Below are positions 27,221 through 35,391 of a DNA stretch of 64,000 bases, piece by piece (positions within the stretch are counted from its first letter, which is position 1; each line of letters begins with the position of its first letter). Both the position numbers and the translations under genes were made by a program. The notes beneath the pieces are model-generated. The model was not told where the DNA came from and searched no databases. It saw only the letters and a program-made list of their open reading frames with translations. This DNA comes from JACVRW01 sp963733885 (GTDB lineage Bacteria; Actinomycetota; Thermoleophilia; Solirubrobacterales; Thermoleophilaceae), in the NCBI GenBank assembly GCA_963733885.1, contig CAVTES010000008.1:62001-126000 (forward strand). The letters run 5' to 3'.

Positions 27221-28333
27221 ATGATCGTGATCGGGGCGGACACGCACAAGGGGTCGCACGCGCTGGCGGCCGTCGACGAGGGAACGGGCCAAGTGCGTGG
27301 GCAGCGCGAGATCGGGGCCGACGAGCCCGGGCACCTGGCCGCGGTGCGTTGGGCCCGCGGCCTCGATGAGGAGCGCGTCTGGGCGCTCGAGGACTGCCGC
27401 GCGGTCTCGCGACGGTTCGAGCAGGCGCTGTTGGCGGCCGGCGAGCGGGTGGTGAGAGTCGCGCCGCACCGGATGGGCGCGTCCCGCAAGGGCGAGCGCC
27501 GGCCGGGGAAGTCCGACCAGATCGACGCGCTGGCGATCGCCCGCGCGGTCGTAGCTGACGGGCTCGAGCAGTTCCCGGCCGCGCACCTGGATCAGCGGGC
27601 GATGGAGATCCGGCTGTTGCTCGATCACCGCGGCGATCTCGTCGCCGAGCGCACGCGCACGGTGAATCGGTTGCGCTGGCATCTGCTCCAACTCTGCCCC
27701 GAGCTCGAGCGCTCACTCAAGCCCGGCGCGTTTAACCAGGCGCGCGTGCTGGACCGCGTCGAGCGGCGCCTGCGGAAGCTGCCCGCCGGCGCGCGGGTAG
27801 GCGTCGCGCGCGAGCAGGTCGCCCACCTCCGCCAGCTGAACCGCCGCATCGAGCAGCTCAAGCGAGAGCTGCTCGAGCTGGTCAGGGCGCACCGGCCCCA
27901 GCTGCTGGCCGAGACCGGCTGCGGGCCGCTGGTGGCGGCGATCCTGATCGGCCGCACCGCCGGCGCCGAGCGGTTCCGGACCGACGCCAGCTTCGCGCTG
28001 CAATCGGGCACCGCGCCGATCCCCTGCTCCTCGGGCAAGCGCACCCAGCACCGGCTCAACCGCGGCGGCGACCGCCAGCTCAACCACGCGCTGCACATCG
28101 TCGCGATCACCCGCGCCCGCCACGACCCGGCCACCAGGGCCTACCTGGCGCGCAAGGAGGCCGAGGGCAAGACCAAGAAGGGGGCGCTGCGCTGCCTCAA
28201 GCGCCACCTCGCCCGCCGCTTTCGCCGGCTCCTCTCGCCGGCCGCTCAAGCTCGACCGCAACCACACGACGCGACCCGCGCCGACACGACCACCGTCGGC
28301 GCCGCCCCGATGCCCATGGTCTGCCTGACCTAG
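27221..28333 (+). CDS. IS110-family transposase (1), intact
   Basis: A 370-residue serine/DEDD transposase. N-terminal RuvC-like DEDD domain: IVIGADTHKGSHALAAVDEG (first D), WALEDCRAVSRRFEQ (E), KSDQIDALAIARAV (DD pair). C-terminal Tnp_20 domain: AETGCGPLVAAILIGRTAGA, then SFALQSGTAPIPCSSGKRTQ with the candidate nucleophilic serine, and LNRGGDRQLNHALHIVAITR. All key residues are present, so it looks active. Such enzymes use a structured guide (bridge/seek) RNA encoded in the element's non-coding end. Confidence 0.9.
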   Translation: MIVIGADTHKGSHALAAVDEGTGQVRGQREIGADEPGHLAAVRWARGLDEERVWALEDCRAVSRRFEQALLAAGERVVRVAPHRMGASRKGERRPGKSDQIDALAIARAVVADGLEQFPAAHLDQRAMEIRLLLDHRGDLVAERTRTVNRLRWHLLQLCPELERSLKPGAFNQARVLDRVERRLRKLPAGARVGVAREQVAHLRQLNRRIEQLKRELLELVRAHRPQLLAETGCGPLVAAILIGRTAGAERFRTDASFALQSGTAPIPCSSGKRTQHRLNRGGDRQLNHALHIVAITRARHDPATRAYLARKEAEGKTKKGALRCLKRHLARRFRRLLSPAAQARPQPHDATRADTTTVGAAPMPMVCLT

Positions 28334-28590
28334 CCGCCGGCGGCCCAAAGAGGCCGTGTGCGCCCCGCCGCCGGTCGCCAGGACGCTCACGGTCGGCCGC
28401 TCATGACCCCGGATCGGGGCCACGACGCCGCCCGTCGTCAAAACGACGCGTTCTAAGCCCGTCTGCGGCGCTCGACGAGCGCCCCGCGACCGATAACGAC
28501 CCCCGGATGCGCACCCATCGCCCACACCCGACAGCGCCCAGTCCGAACCGGAGCCAGCCAAAACTCGCTACGAGCGAACATCACTTGACA
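28334..28590 (+). other. 3' non-coding end of the first IS110; possible guide RNA
   Basis: 257 bp between the two elements. It contains tight hairpins such as CCCCG-GAT-CGGGG and GGCGCTC-GAC-GAGCGCC. IS110/IS1111 elements encode a guide RNA in a long non-coding end, and this is the only long one here. No sequence model was available to confirm it. Confidence 0.35.
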
Positions 28591-30018
28591 TAGATGGCAT
28601 GTCGAGGGACCCCCTCAGCTCAGGCGCGGAGGATTTCCGCGTTGATGTCAAAGACGGAGCTTGAGGAGGCCCCGATGACGATCGTAGTTGGACTAGACGT
28701 GCACCGCGAGCAGATCACCTTCGACGCGCTTGACACCGAGACCGGCGAGGTCCGCTGCGGCCGGATTCGCCCCGCCGACCGGGACAACTTCCGGCGCTTC
28801 CTGCGCCGGTTCGATGGCGAGTCGGTCGAAGCGGCGCTTGAGGCGACGACTGGTTGGCGCTTCATCGTGGAGGAGCTGCAGGCGGCCGGCGCCGACGCGC
28901 ACCTGGCCGAGCCGGCCGAGACGCGCAGCCTGCGGGGCCGCAAGCGGCGCGCCAAGACCGACCGCCTCGACGCCCGCCACCTGCGCAACCTGCTGCTCGA
29001 GGGGCGGCTGCCGGAGTCCTGGATCCCGCCCGAGCACATCCGCGAGCTGCGCGCGAAGGTGCGGCTGCGCAAGACGCTTGTCGACCAGCGCTCGGCCTGG
29101 CAGCACCGCATCCAGGCGCAGCTCTTCCACCACGGTGTGCCGAAGGTGTCAGGGCTGCTGACGCCGGCGCGCCGGGCGCAGCTCACCCGGCTAGAGCTGC
29201 CGGACTCCGCGCGTAGCGTGATCGTGACCGCGCTGGCGCTGATCGATCACATCGACGAGCAGCTCGCTCCGATCGAGGCGGAGCTGCGCTCGTTCGCCCG
29301 CCGCCAGCCGGGCTGCGTGGCGCTGCAGGGGCACTTCGGCATCGGCGAGCTCACCAGCGTCGCGATCCTGGCCGAGCTCGGCGACGCCCGCCGCTTCTCC
29401 TCCTCGCGTCACGCCGTGCGCTTCGCGGGGCTCGACGTCACCGTCTCCCAGTCCGATCAGTCGCGCGCCCCCGGCAAGCTCTCTCACCAGGGGCCGCCGG
29501 TGTTGCGCTGGGCGGCCTTCGAGGCGGCCCAGTGCGCCTGGCGCGAGCGCTCCCCCGATCACCACTACTACCTCGAGACCAAGGCCCGGCTGGGTGGCAA
29601 GCAGGCGGCGCTGACGATCGCCCGCAAGCTGATCCGCCGCTGTCACCACACCCTGCGCGAGCTGGGCGACGAGGCGCTCCAGCCGGTCCCGCCCACATGA
29701 AGCCCATGCGATGACCTTCGTGCGCGACCAGTCCCCACATCAGCCGATCAGCCGCGGCCGACTCCCGCATTGCTCCCGCCGCCATGAACTCGTTCTGGAC
29801 GGCCTCCATAGACCGAGTGGCCGCACCGCCCCCGGGCGGGATCACCCCATCAACCATCATGTCGCCGGGCCCTCCAGGCCCGAGCACCGAGATAAGGCTG
29901 GGCGCCCGCGCGCACAACGACCCGTCACTGCCCGTCGCAGCCACGCTCCGCCGGCTGCGACAAACCAACCTCAACCCGGAGGCCGCGCTTGACGAAACGC
30001 CCCTCGACAGATAAGGAG
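28591..30018 (+). mobile_element. IS110-family element (2), complete
   Basis: The left boundary region (AGATGGCATG then GGGACCCCCTCAGCTCAGG) and the right boundary region (CAACCCGG, GCCGCGCTTG, GACAGATAAGGAGC) both recur, joined directly, at 59181-59328. Comparing the two delimits this element at about 28591-30018. It holds one transposase and a non-coding 3' end of about 318 bp with a nine-bp hairpin (GTCGCAGCC and GGCTGCGAC, 29934-29961), a candidate guide-RNA region. Confidence 0.7.
28675..29700 (+). CDS. IS110-family transposase (2), intact
   Basis: A 341-residue transposase after TTGAGGAGG. DEDD motifs: IVVGLDVHREQITFDALDTE, AALEATTGWRFIVEELQAAG, KTDRLDARHLRNLLL. The Tnp_20 part reads LQGHFGIGELTSVAILAELG, RRFSSSRHAVRFAGLDVTVS and LSHQGPPVLRWAAFEAAQCA. 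It differs greatly from transposase (1), so the two elements are unrelated insertions side by side. The catalytic residues look complete. Confidence 0.9.
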   Translation: MTIVVGLDVHREQITFDALDTETGEVRCGRIRPADRDNFRRFLRRFDGESVEAALEATTGWRFIVEELQAAGADAHLAEPAETRSLRGRKRRAKTDRLDARHLRNLLLEGRLPESWIPPEHIRELRAKVRLRKTLVDQRSAWQHRIQAQLFHHGVPKVSGLLTPARRAQLTRLELPDSARSVIVTALALIDHIDEQLAPIEAELRSFARRQPGCVALQGHFGIGELTSVAILAELGDARRFSSSRHAVRFAGLDVTVSQSDQSRAPGKLSHQGPPVLRWAAFEAAQCAWRERSPDHHYYLETKARLGGKQAALTIARKLIRRCHHTLRELGDEALQPVPPT

Positions 30019-30230
30019 CGAGCATCTCGACGAAGGCAGCGCTCTCGGCCGTCCCGCCGGATGCGTCTCTCGCTACTGGGTCGGACGAGGACCAAGAGCC
30101 CGCCCTGCGGCGCCGAGGCGCCTGCTTCCCAATGCTTGCGACACTCCGCGGTCGTGGTTCGGGGGGCGATGACCGCACGGCGAGCGCCGCTCTACGGCGG
30201 TGGTTCACGGGTCGCCCGGAACGCCGCCTT

Positions 30231-30262
30231 TTTGGGCCAGAGAGGTCAGTCTCTGGCCCAAA
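30231..30262. terminator. Perfect 13-bp hairpin
   Basis: Arms TTTGGGCCAGAGA (30231-30243) and TCTCTGGCCCAAA (30250-30262) enclose a six-base loop. It is perfect and isolated, without a T tract. It may be a terminator or a protein-binding site at the edge of the attachment-site scar. Confidence 0.5.
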
Positions 30263-30273
30263 TCCGTGTAAAT

Positions 30274-30358
30274 CCCCTGCAAACGCTTTCGATCAGCGGC
30301 GCTTATAGGAGCCTGATTTCACCGTTTCTTCCCTGCAAATATGCCTAAATTGCAGGGG
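30274..30358. repeat. Three CCCTGCAA boxes beside a tRNA fragment
   Basis: CCCCTGCAA (30274-30282) and CCCTGCAA (30331-30338) are direct; TTGCAGGGG (30350-30358) is inverted. They immediately precede the tRNA-Val 3' fragment. Short repeated boxes next to a tRNA attachment site resemble integrase arm-type sites. Confidence 0.5.
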
Positions 30359-30365
30359 GAGGCGA

Positions 30366-30413
30366 ACCGCCTCACACGCGAGAGGTCGCTGTTTCGAACC
30401 CAGCCGCGCCCAC
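30366..30413 (+). other. tRNA-Val(CAC) 3' fragment, attachment-site scar
   Basis: The sequence CGCCTCACACGCG (anticodon stem with CAC), GAGGTCG, TTCGAACCCAGC and CGCGCCCAC matches the 3' half of an actinobacterial tRNA-Val. The D-arm and 5' acceptor strand are absent, the T-stem has lost bases, and CCA is not encoded. This is what remains at one end of an element that integrated into a tRNA 3' end. Confidence 0.6.
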
Positions 30414-30509
30414 TCGAAGGAGCCCTGCTACGTCCGGGTTTCTTTGCTCCCTTGGTCCGCTCGATTTGTGGCGTGCCGCCGCCTAAGCGCGTCTTGTGCC
30501 CTGTCGTGC

Positions 30510-30602
30510 TCAATCAATGCCCTGTACGAGCGCCTCGAGGGCGGCCCTCTCCTCCTCGCCTCGGCGCATGGCCTGGGCGTAAATGCGGAGAAGTGCTCGA
30601 CG
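30510..30602 (-). pseudogene. Tyrosine recombinase (integrase) C-terminal tail
   Basis: Minus strand encodes RRALLRIYAQAMRRGEEERA then ALEALVQGID and a stop. This matches the ending of phage-type integrases (the IYAxxM region after the catalytic tyrosine area). Only the tail remains. It lies 97 bp from the tRNA fragment, as expected for an integrase beside its attachment site. Confidence 0.55.
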
Positions 30603-30797
30603 GCTCCGCGCACCTGGCGGGTCCGGGTCAGCCTCATGCGACCGGCGCAGGCGGCAACTCCAGGCGTTAGCTCGCGCTTGCAATCGGGTCGCTGCGCTAG
30701 CCGTGTACGCAACGGTATGGGTGCGTAAATCCCTGCATCCCGCGATTTCGGCTCCACGAGCGGCGCGCTCTTTTGCAGTCTGAGCGAGACTGGGACA

Positions 30798-31400
30798 ATG
30801 AGCCTACCCCCGTCGGACACGGACCGTCCCTCGCGCTCCGTCCTCCGCAGGCGCGCGCTGTTGCTCGGAGGAGCGGCACTCGGGGGCGTCGCGATCACAG
30901 GCGCTCCGCGAACAACGACCGCCTCGTTGCGCGAGGAAGACGTCCGCGCGCTCAATCTTCTGCTGCTCGTGGAGCAAACGCAGGTGGCCTTCTACACGGA
31001 AGCGGTCCGCCGCGGAGCTCTCAATGGCGAGGTCCTCCAGTACGCCAGGCAAGTGGCGTCGCAGGAGGACGAACACTTGGGTTTCCTGAAGGGGCTCCTG
31101 GGCGGACAGGCGCGCGGCAAGCCGGACTTCGACTTCGGAGACAGGACCCGTCAGCCTGACGCCTTCGTCGCCGCCGCGGCCGACGTCGAGGACCTGGCCG
31201 TGGGTGCGTACAACGGCCAGGGCGGCAATGTCAGCCGCGGGGTTCTGGCGGGGGCCGCCACGATCGTGTCGGTGGAGGCACGCCATGCGGCCTGGATCCG
31301 GAGCATCGTAGGCCAACTACCGGCAGCTGACGCGACCGACACGGCACTGTCGAATGACGAGGTGCTAGAGGGTCTGTCGCGCCTGGGCGTCAGGAGGTGA
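30798..31400 (+). CDS. Ferritin-like protein (1), exported or anchored
   Basis: A 200-residue protein: basic N-terminus plus hydrophobic segment (RRRALLLGGAALGGVAITG, possibly Tat-like), then a four-helix ferritin-like domain. Candidate metal ligands are E in LLVEQTQVAFYTEAV, the E/H pair in QEDEHLGFL, E in VEDLAVGAY and the E/H in SVEARHAAWI. It may bind iron or act as an oxidase. It is the first gene of a four-gene run with 3 bp or less between genes. Confidence 0.75.
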   Translation: MSLPPSDTDRPSRSVLRRRALLLGGAALGGVAITGAPRTTTASLREEDVRALNLLLLVEQTQVAFYTEAVRRGALNGEVLQYARQVASQEDEHLGFLKGLLGGQARGKPDFDFGDRTRQPDAFVAAAADVEDLAVGAYNGQGGNVSRGVLAGAATIVSVEARHAAWIRSIVGQLPAADATDTALSNDEVLEGLSRLGVRR

Positions 31401-31403
31401 GGC

Positions 31404-32090
31404 ATGGACGATTTCTCGTTCGACCGGCTTGATGTGGACGGCGCGCTCGCGGAGTCACTCGAGCGCACAGGTTTGTCACGCGCCGCGTTCCTGACCGCGG
31501 CGCTGGGTGGCTCTACCGCACTGCTCGGACGGCGGACCATCGAGGATGCGCTCGCGCAAGCGGGCAGTCTGCCCACCAATGACGTCTTCATCCTGAACTA
31601 CGCGCTCGTGCTGGAGTATCTCCAGGCCGCGTTCTACACTGAGGCGGAGCGAATGGGCGCGCTCCGGGGTAGGACTGCCCGTGCGGCGGAGGTGGTTGGG
31701 AGCGTCGAGCGCGCGCACGTAGAGGCCTTCAAGAACGTGCTCGGGCGGAAGGCGGTAAACCGACCGACCTTCGACTTCCAGGGTACGACGGAGGACCCGC
31801 GCGCCTTCCTGAAGACGGCGGTCGCGTTCGAGGATCTCGCGGTGGCCGCCTACAAGGGTCAGGCCACGCGCCTCAAGGCGAAGCCGGCGCTGGCGTCGGC
31901 GCTTGCGATCCACTCTGTGGAGGCGCGCCACGCCGCCTGGATGCGCTACCTCTTTGACGTCACCCCGGCGGAGTCCGCCTTCGACCAGCCACAGTCGCGG
32001 CCCGAAGTCACTCGGGTGGTGCGGTCGACCAACTTCATCACCGGTCCCCCGGCGACCAACGCCGAGCGGTCCCCTAGCTATATCGGATGA
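31404..32090 (+). CDS. Ferritin-like protein (2)
   Basis: A 228-residue paralogue of the previous gene, starting 3 bp after it behind GGAGGTGAGGC. The N-terminus has a short apolar segment (AAFLTAALGGSTALLG). Ligand pattern is kept: LEYLQAAFYTEAE, ERAHVEAFK, FEDLAVAAYKG, SVEARHAAWMRY. The pair probably forms a heteromeric or twinned ferritin-like complex at the membrane. Its stop overlaps the next start (ATGA). Confidence 0.75.
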   Translation: MDDFSFDRLDVDGALAESLERTGLSRAAFLTAALGGSTALLGRRTIEDALAQAGSLPTNDVFILNYALVLEYLQAAFYTEAERMGALRGRTARAAEVVGSVERAHVEAFKNVLGRKAVNRPTFDFQGTTEDPRAFLKTAVAFEDLAVAAYKGQATRLKAKPALASALAIHSVEARHAAWMRYLFDVTPAESAFDQPQSRPEVTRVVRSTNFITGPPATNAERSPSYIG

Positions 32091-32884
32091 GCCGCGCGCC
32101 CCGGCAGCCTCGAGCCCTGTCGGCAGCCACGCAGGCGGCCGCCGGCGCCGGTCTCGGGCTCGCGGTCGTGCTGCTCTGGCCCGCGCTCGGCTCGTCGCCG
32201 CGCGAGATGCCGCTCGGGGACCCCGCGGCGTCGGTCCTCGCCGTGCCGCAGCCGGAGCGCTTGGGGCGGGGGCGTCACCTATCCGTCTGGTCTACGGTTC
32301 GCCGCGCGGTCCGCGCGCGTAGCGCGCCGGAACGCGCCGCCCCGGTGGTCGCGTGGGTGGGGGCTCGAACGCCGGAGGGAACCGACAACACGCTGCTCAT
32401 ACTCGACCGTACTGCCGACCGCCACGGGCGGGTCTGGGTCCGCGCTCGACTGCCGGTACTTCCCGTCGACACAACGGGCTGGCTGCCGCGGGAAGCGATC
32501 GGCGGCTACCGGGCCGTCCGGACCCAACTCGTGGTCGATCTGCGCCGCCTGCGTGCGACGCTACTGCGAAACGGCCAACGGATCCTTCAGGCTCCTGTGG
32601 CGGTCGGGCAGCCGAGGTGGCCGACGCCGCGTGGCCGGTTCTACATTCGTAACAAGCTCGTCCGCTATCGAAGCAGCTTTTACGGGCCGCTGGCCTTCGG
32701 CACGAGCGCCCGCTCCAACGTGCTGACCGACTGGCCGGGTGGTGGCTTCGTCGGGATCCACGGGACCGACCGTCCAGAGCTGGTTCCCGGACGGATCTCG
32801 CACGGTTGCATCCGGATGCGCAACCCTGACATCGTACGTCTTGGCCGGCTGATGCCGGTCGGCACGCCCCTGACGATTCGCTGA
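32087..32884 (+). CDS. L,D-transpeptidase (YkuD)
   Basis: A 265-residue exported enzyme with an N-terminal membrane segment (TQAAAGAGLGLAVVLLWPAL). A middle domain of about 90 residues (SH3-like region with GWLP) precedes the YkuD catalytic domain. The active site GIHGTDRPELVPGRISHGCI-RMRN carries the H and the HGC cysteine. It should make or modify 3-3 peptidoglycan cross-links. Translational coupling with both neighbours suggests one envelope operon. Confidence 0.9.
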   Translation: MSRAPRQPRALSAATQAAAGAGLGLAVVLLWPALGSSPREMPLGDPAASVLAVPQPERLGRGRHLSVWSTVRRAVRARSAPERAAPVVAWVGARTPEGTDNTLLILDRTADRHGRVWVRARLPVLPVDTTGWLPREAIGGYRAVRTQLVVDLRRLRATLLRNGQRILQAPVAVGQPRWPTPRGRFYIRNKLVRYRSSFYGPLAFGTSARSNVLTDWPGGGFVGIHGTDRPELVPGRISHGCIRMRNPDIVRLGRLMPVGTPLTIR

Positions 32885-34080
32885 TGCCCCGACTGCTGAT
32901 AGTGGGAATGCTTGTCGTGTTGCTGTGGCCCTGGGCCGCGCCATCCGACGTGCACGCGCAGGGCCCGGGTCCCCGCGAGGTGCCATCTGAACTCTGGGAG
33001 GAGTACCCGCTCGAGGCGCCGCGCTCCACACCTCGGAAGGAGACCAGCGAGCGCCGGGGTGACCGGAACCGGCCCGCGCCGCGGGCGATCGACCGGGCGA
33101 CGAGCGATGGCAGCGACGCCACCACGGCCCTTCTGATAGCGGGGCTGCTCCTTCTCGCCACGTCTGCGATCATCGTCTTCGCACTGGCGTCGGCGCGCGG
33201 CGTCATCGAGCGGTTTCGAGATAAGAAGCGCGCACTTCGCGGCGGAGCGCCCGATGCCTCGCCGGACGCCGACGGTCGACGGCCTCACGATCTTGACGTC
33301 CCATCGACGGCGCAGTCCACCCGTCGCCCCTCGGTGCCGCGTCCGCCGCCCCCCACCAGGTCCACGCAGCCGTCGGGTCCCGCGCCGGCCCGCGACGCGC
33401 GAGCGCACCCCTCGCCCGGCGCGCAGCCCGCGCTGGGCTATGCGAGCGTGCCCGAGGGGGACCAGGGCAACGACTCGATGCGCCGCCAGCAGCAGGAGAT
33501 CGACGCAATCTGCAGCCGGAAGGGGCTGGACTTGCTGAAGCTCGTGCGGGACGTCGAGTCCCGGGGCGGCTCCGACTTGAACCGCCCGGGCCTCGCATAC
33601 GCGCTGGAGCATCTGAAGGCGCGCGACGCCTCCTGCCTCATCGTGTCGAGCCTCGAGCGGTTGAGCCGTTCAGCGGCCAACCTCGGAACGATCGTCGAGT
33701 GGCTCGATCGGCAGGGCGCGCGGCTCGTGGTCGTCGACATCGATCTGGACACCGGCACACCGGAGGGGCGTCTGGGCGCGAAGGCGCTCGCCGCGGTTGG
33801 TGGCTCCGAGCGGAAGACGCTCATGCTGCGAACACGCAAGGGGCTCGAGGCCGCACGCCTGGCCCGGAGATCCTCGGGACAGCCGGCCGTGAGCGACGCG
33901 TCGGCGCTGAAGCAGCGCATCGCCGATATGCGGGCCGGCGGGATGACACTGCAGGCGATCGCCGACACCCTCAATGCGGAGGGGCTCCCAACGCTGCGCG
34001 GCGGCGCACTTTGGCGTCCCTCCAGCGTCCAGGCGGCGACCGGATACAAGCGGCCCAAACGTACGAGCCCGTTGGCTTAG
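32884..34080 (+). CDS. Membrane-anchored serine-recombinase-like protein lacking the catalytic serine
   Basis: A 398-residue fusion. Residues 1-25 look like a signal peptide (LLIVGMLVVLLWPWAAPS), about 80-102 form a transmembrane helix (ALLIAGLLLLATSAIIVFAL), then a long proline-rich linker. Residues about 182-325 are a resolvase fold: LGYASVPEGDQGNDSMRRQQ, SSLERLSRSAANLGTIVEWL, GRLGAKALAAVG. The usual RVS before the QxxxI helix is SVP here, so the nucleophilic serine is absent. A resolvase-type HTH follows (RIADMRAGGMTLQAIADTLN). Its start overlaps the transpeptidase stop. It may act as a membrane-tethered DNA-binding or signalling protein. Confidence 0.75.
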   Translation: MPRLLIVGMLVVLLWPWAAPSDVHAQGPGPREVPSELWEEYPLEAPRSTPRKETSERRGDRNRPAPRAIDRATSDGSDATTALLIAGLLLLATSAIIVFALASARGVIERFRDKKRALRGGAPDASPDADGRRPHDLDVPSTAQSTRRPSVPRPPPPTRSTQPSGPAPARDARAHPSPGAQPALGYASVPEGDQGNDSMRRQQQEIDAICSRKGLDLLKLVRDVESRGGSDLNRPGLAYALEHLKARDASCLIVSSLERLSRSAANLGTIVEWLDRQGARLVVVDIDLDTGTPEGRLGAKALAAVGGSERKTLMLRTRKGLEAARLARRSSGQPAVSDASALKQRIADMRAGGMTLQAIADTLNAEGLPTLRGGALWRPSSVQAATGYKRPKRTSPLA

Positions 34081-34095
34081 AGGCTGCCTCACCCC

Positions 34096-34129
34096 CCCCC
34101 CGCACGTCTGGCGGCAGACGTGCGGGGGG
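34096..34129 (+). terminator. Strong GC hairpin terminator after the operon
   Basis: Arms CCCCCCGCACGTCTG and CAGACGTGCGGGGGG (15 bp, perfect) enclose GCGG, 15 bp after the recombinase-like gene stop. There is no T tract, as is common in high-GC actinobacteria. Confidence 0.75.
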
Positions 34130-34295
34130 CTCCTGATCCTCGTCCATTTCAGCAACGAGGGCCTCAGTGCGGAAGACGCCTCCCATCAGGCGAAAGCAGC
34201 AGCCCCGACCTCGGCGAGGTGGGCCGGCTTGCGAGGTTCTCCAAGCGCTCGGCCCGCCCATGTAGCAGTTCTCCGACGACGCCTCGGGGACGCCG

Positions 34296-34445
34296 ATGAA
34301 GTCGCTCCGTGTCTTGCTTGTCCTCGCTCTGTGCGCGCCCGCGGCGCAGGGCGCGTCGCCGCGTCTCGCTGTCGACGCGGGCCGACCGCGCGACCGCAGA
34401 GCGCTGGCGGGCGAGACTGTCTCGGACACTCCTCGGAGGCGGTGA
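34296..34445 (+). CDS. Possible short secreted peptide, 49 aa
   Basis: ATG frame encoding a signal-like MKSLRVLLVLALCAPAAQGA and then an arginine-rich tail ending TVSDTPRRR. No good ribosome-binding site. It may be a remnant of a secreted protein. The rest of 34130-34457 has no gene. Confidence 0.3.
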   Translation: MKSLRVLLVLALCAPAAQGASPRLAVDAGRPRDRRALAGETVSDTPRRR

Positions 34446-34457
34446 GAAGATCAGCGT

Positions 34458-35210
34458 GTGACGGACGTGCTCCTGCTGCCAGGGGTGGTCCTGCCGGCCT
34501 CGCTGGCCTACGGCGCGCTGCTCGACGCCCTGCCCGAGAGGACGAACGCGGTTGCGAAGGACCTCGAGCTCTATGCCGCGGATGAGCCTCCCGCCGGCTA
34601 CACGCTCGACGCCGAGGGCCAAGGCATCGTGCGCGCCGCCGCGGAGGCGGGCTTCGAGCGCTTCCACCTCGCGGGCTACTCGGCGGGCGGCGCCGCGGCG
34701 CTGCGGTTTGCGACGCTGCAGCCCGAGCGCTTGCTAAGCGTGACACTGCTCGAGGCGGCGTGGGCGGGCAACCAGCGGCGGACGCCGGCCGAGCAGGAGG
34801 TGCAGGCGGAGTTCGAGCGCGCGATGGCGCTGCCGGCCGAAGAGCGCATGCGCCCGTTCGTGCGTCTCCAGCTTGCCCCGGGCGTCGCGCCGCCTCCGCC
34901 TCCGCCCGGCCCGCCACCGCCCTGGATGGCGTCGCGCCTCGCCGGCATCGCCGCCGTCATGGCGGCCTTCGCCGCCTGCGAGCTGGACCTGGCGCCGGTC
35001 ATCCACGCGCAGCTGCCCGTCCTCTACGTGCTCGGCGGCCGCAGCAACCCAGCGTGGTTCGCTGCGATGGCCGACCGCCTCGCCGCCGCGCTGCCGGACT
35101 TCACGCTCGAGGTCTTCGAGGACCGCCATCACTTCGACCCGCCCCACCGTGCCGAGCCCGAGCGCCTCGCCCGCACGCTCGCCGCCTTCTGGTCGCGCGA
35201 CGGCGTGTGA
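34458..35210 (+). CDS. Alpha/beta-hydrolase
   Basis: A 250-residue alpha/beta-hydrolase fold protein from a GTG start. Nucleophile elbow LAGYSAGGAAALRFA (serine in GYSAG), oxyanion region LLLPGVVLPASLAYG, late histidine in EDRHHFDPPH, and an acid likely in the strand before (GGRS). A proline-rich lid insert (VAPPPPPPGPPPPW) is unusual. It is an esterase or peptidase-like hydrolase of unknown substrate. Confidence 0.75.
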   Translation: MTDVLLLPGVVLPASLAYGALLDALPERTNAVAKDLELYAADEPPAGYTLDAEGQGIVRAAAEAGFERFHLAGYSAGGAAALRFATLQPERLLSVTLLEAAWAGNQRRTPAEQEVQAEFERAMALPAEERMRPFVRLQLAPGVAPPPPPPGPPPPWMASRLAGIAAVMAAFAACELDLAPVIHAQLPVLYVLGGRSNPAWFAAMADRLAAALPDFTLEVFEDRHHFDPPHRAEPERLARTLAAFWSRDGV

Positions 35211-35391
35211 TCGGAGGTCGAGCTCGACGACGCGGCCGGTGATCGCGAACCAAGACGACCCTCTTCTAGCGGACGGGATCAGGCCGTGTTGCGTGCGTCT
35301 GAGGAGCGCCCACGACCCGGGAATGCAAACGGCGTGGAGTCGTCACCCGCCTTCTCTCGACCCCGGGGCCACCCCTGCGCGCCGGGAGCAG

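Noticed and set aside
27000..30700. A prophage or complete integrative element
   Set aside because: Only transposases, a tRNA fragment and an integrase tail are present; no structural, replication or transfer genes.
34091..34130. CRISPR-like repeat
   Set aside because: The strong palindrome occurs once, and there are no spaced copies. It is better explained as a terminator. No CRISPR array was seen anywhere.
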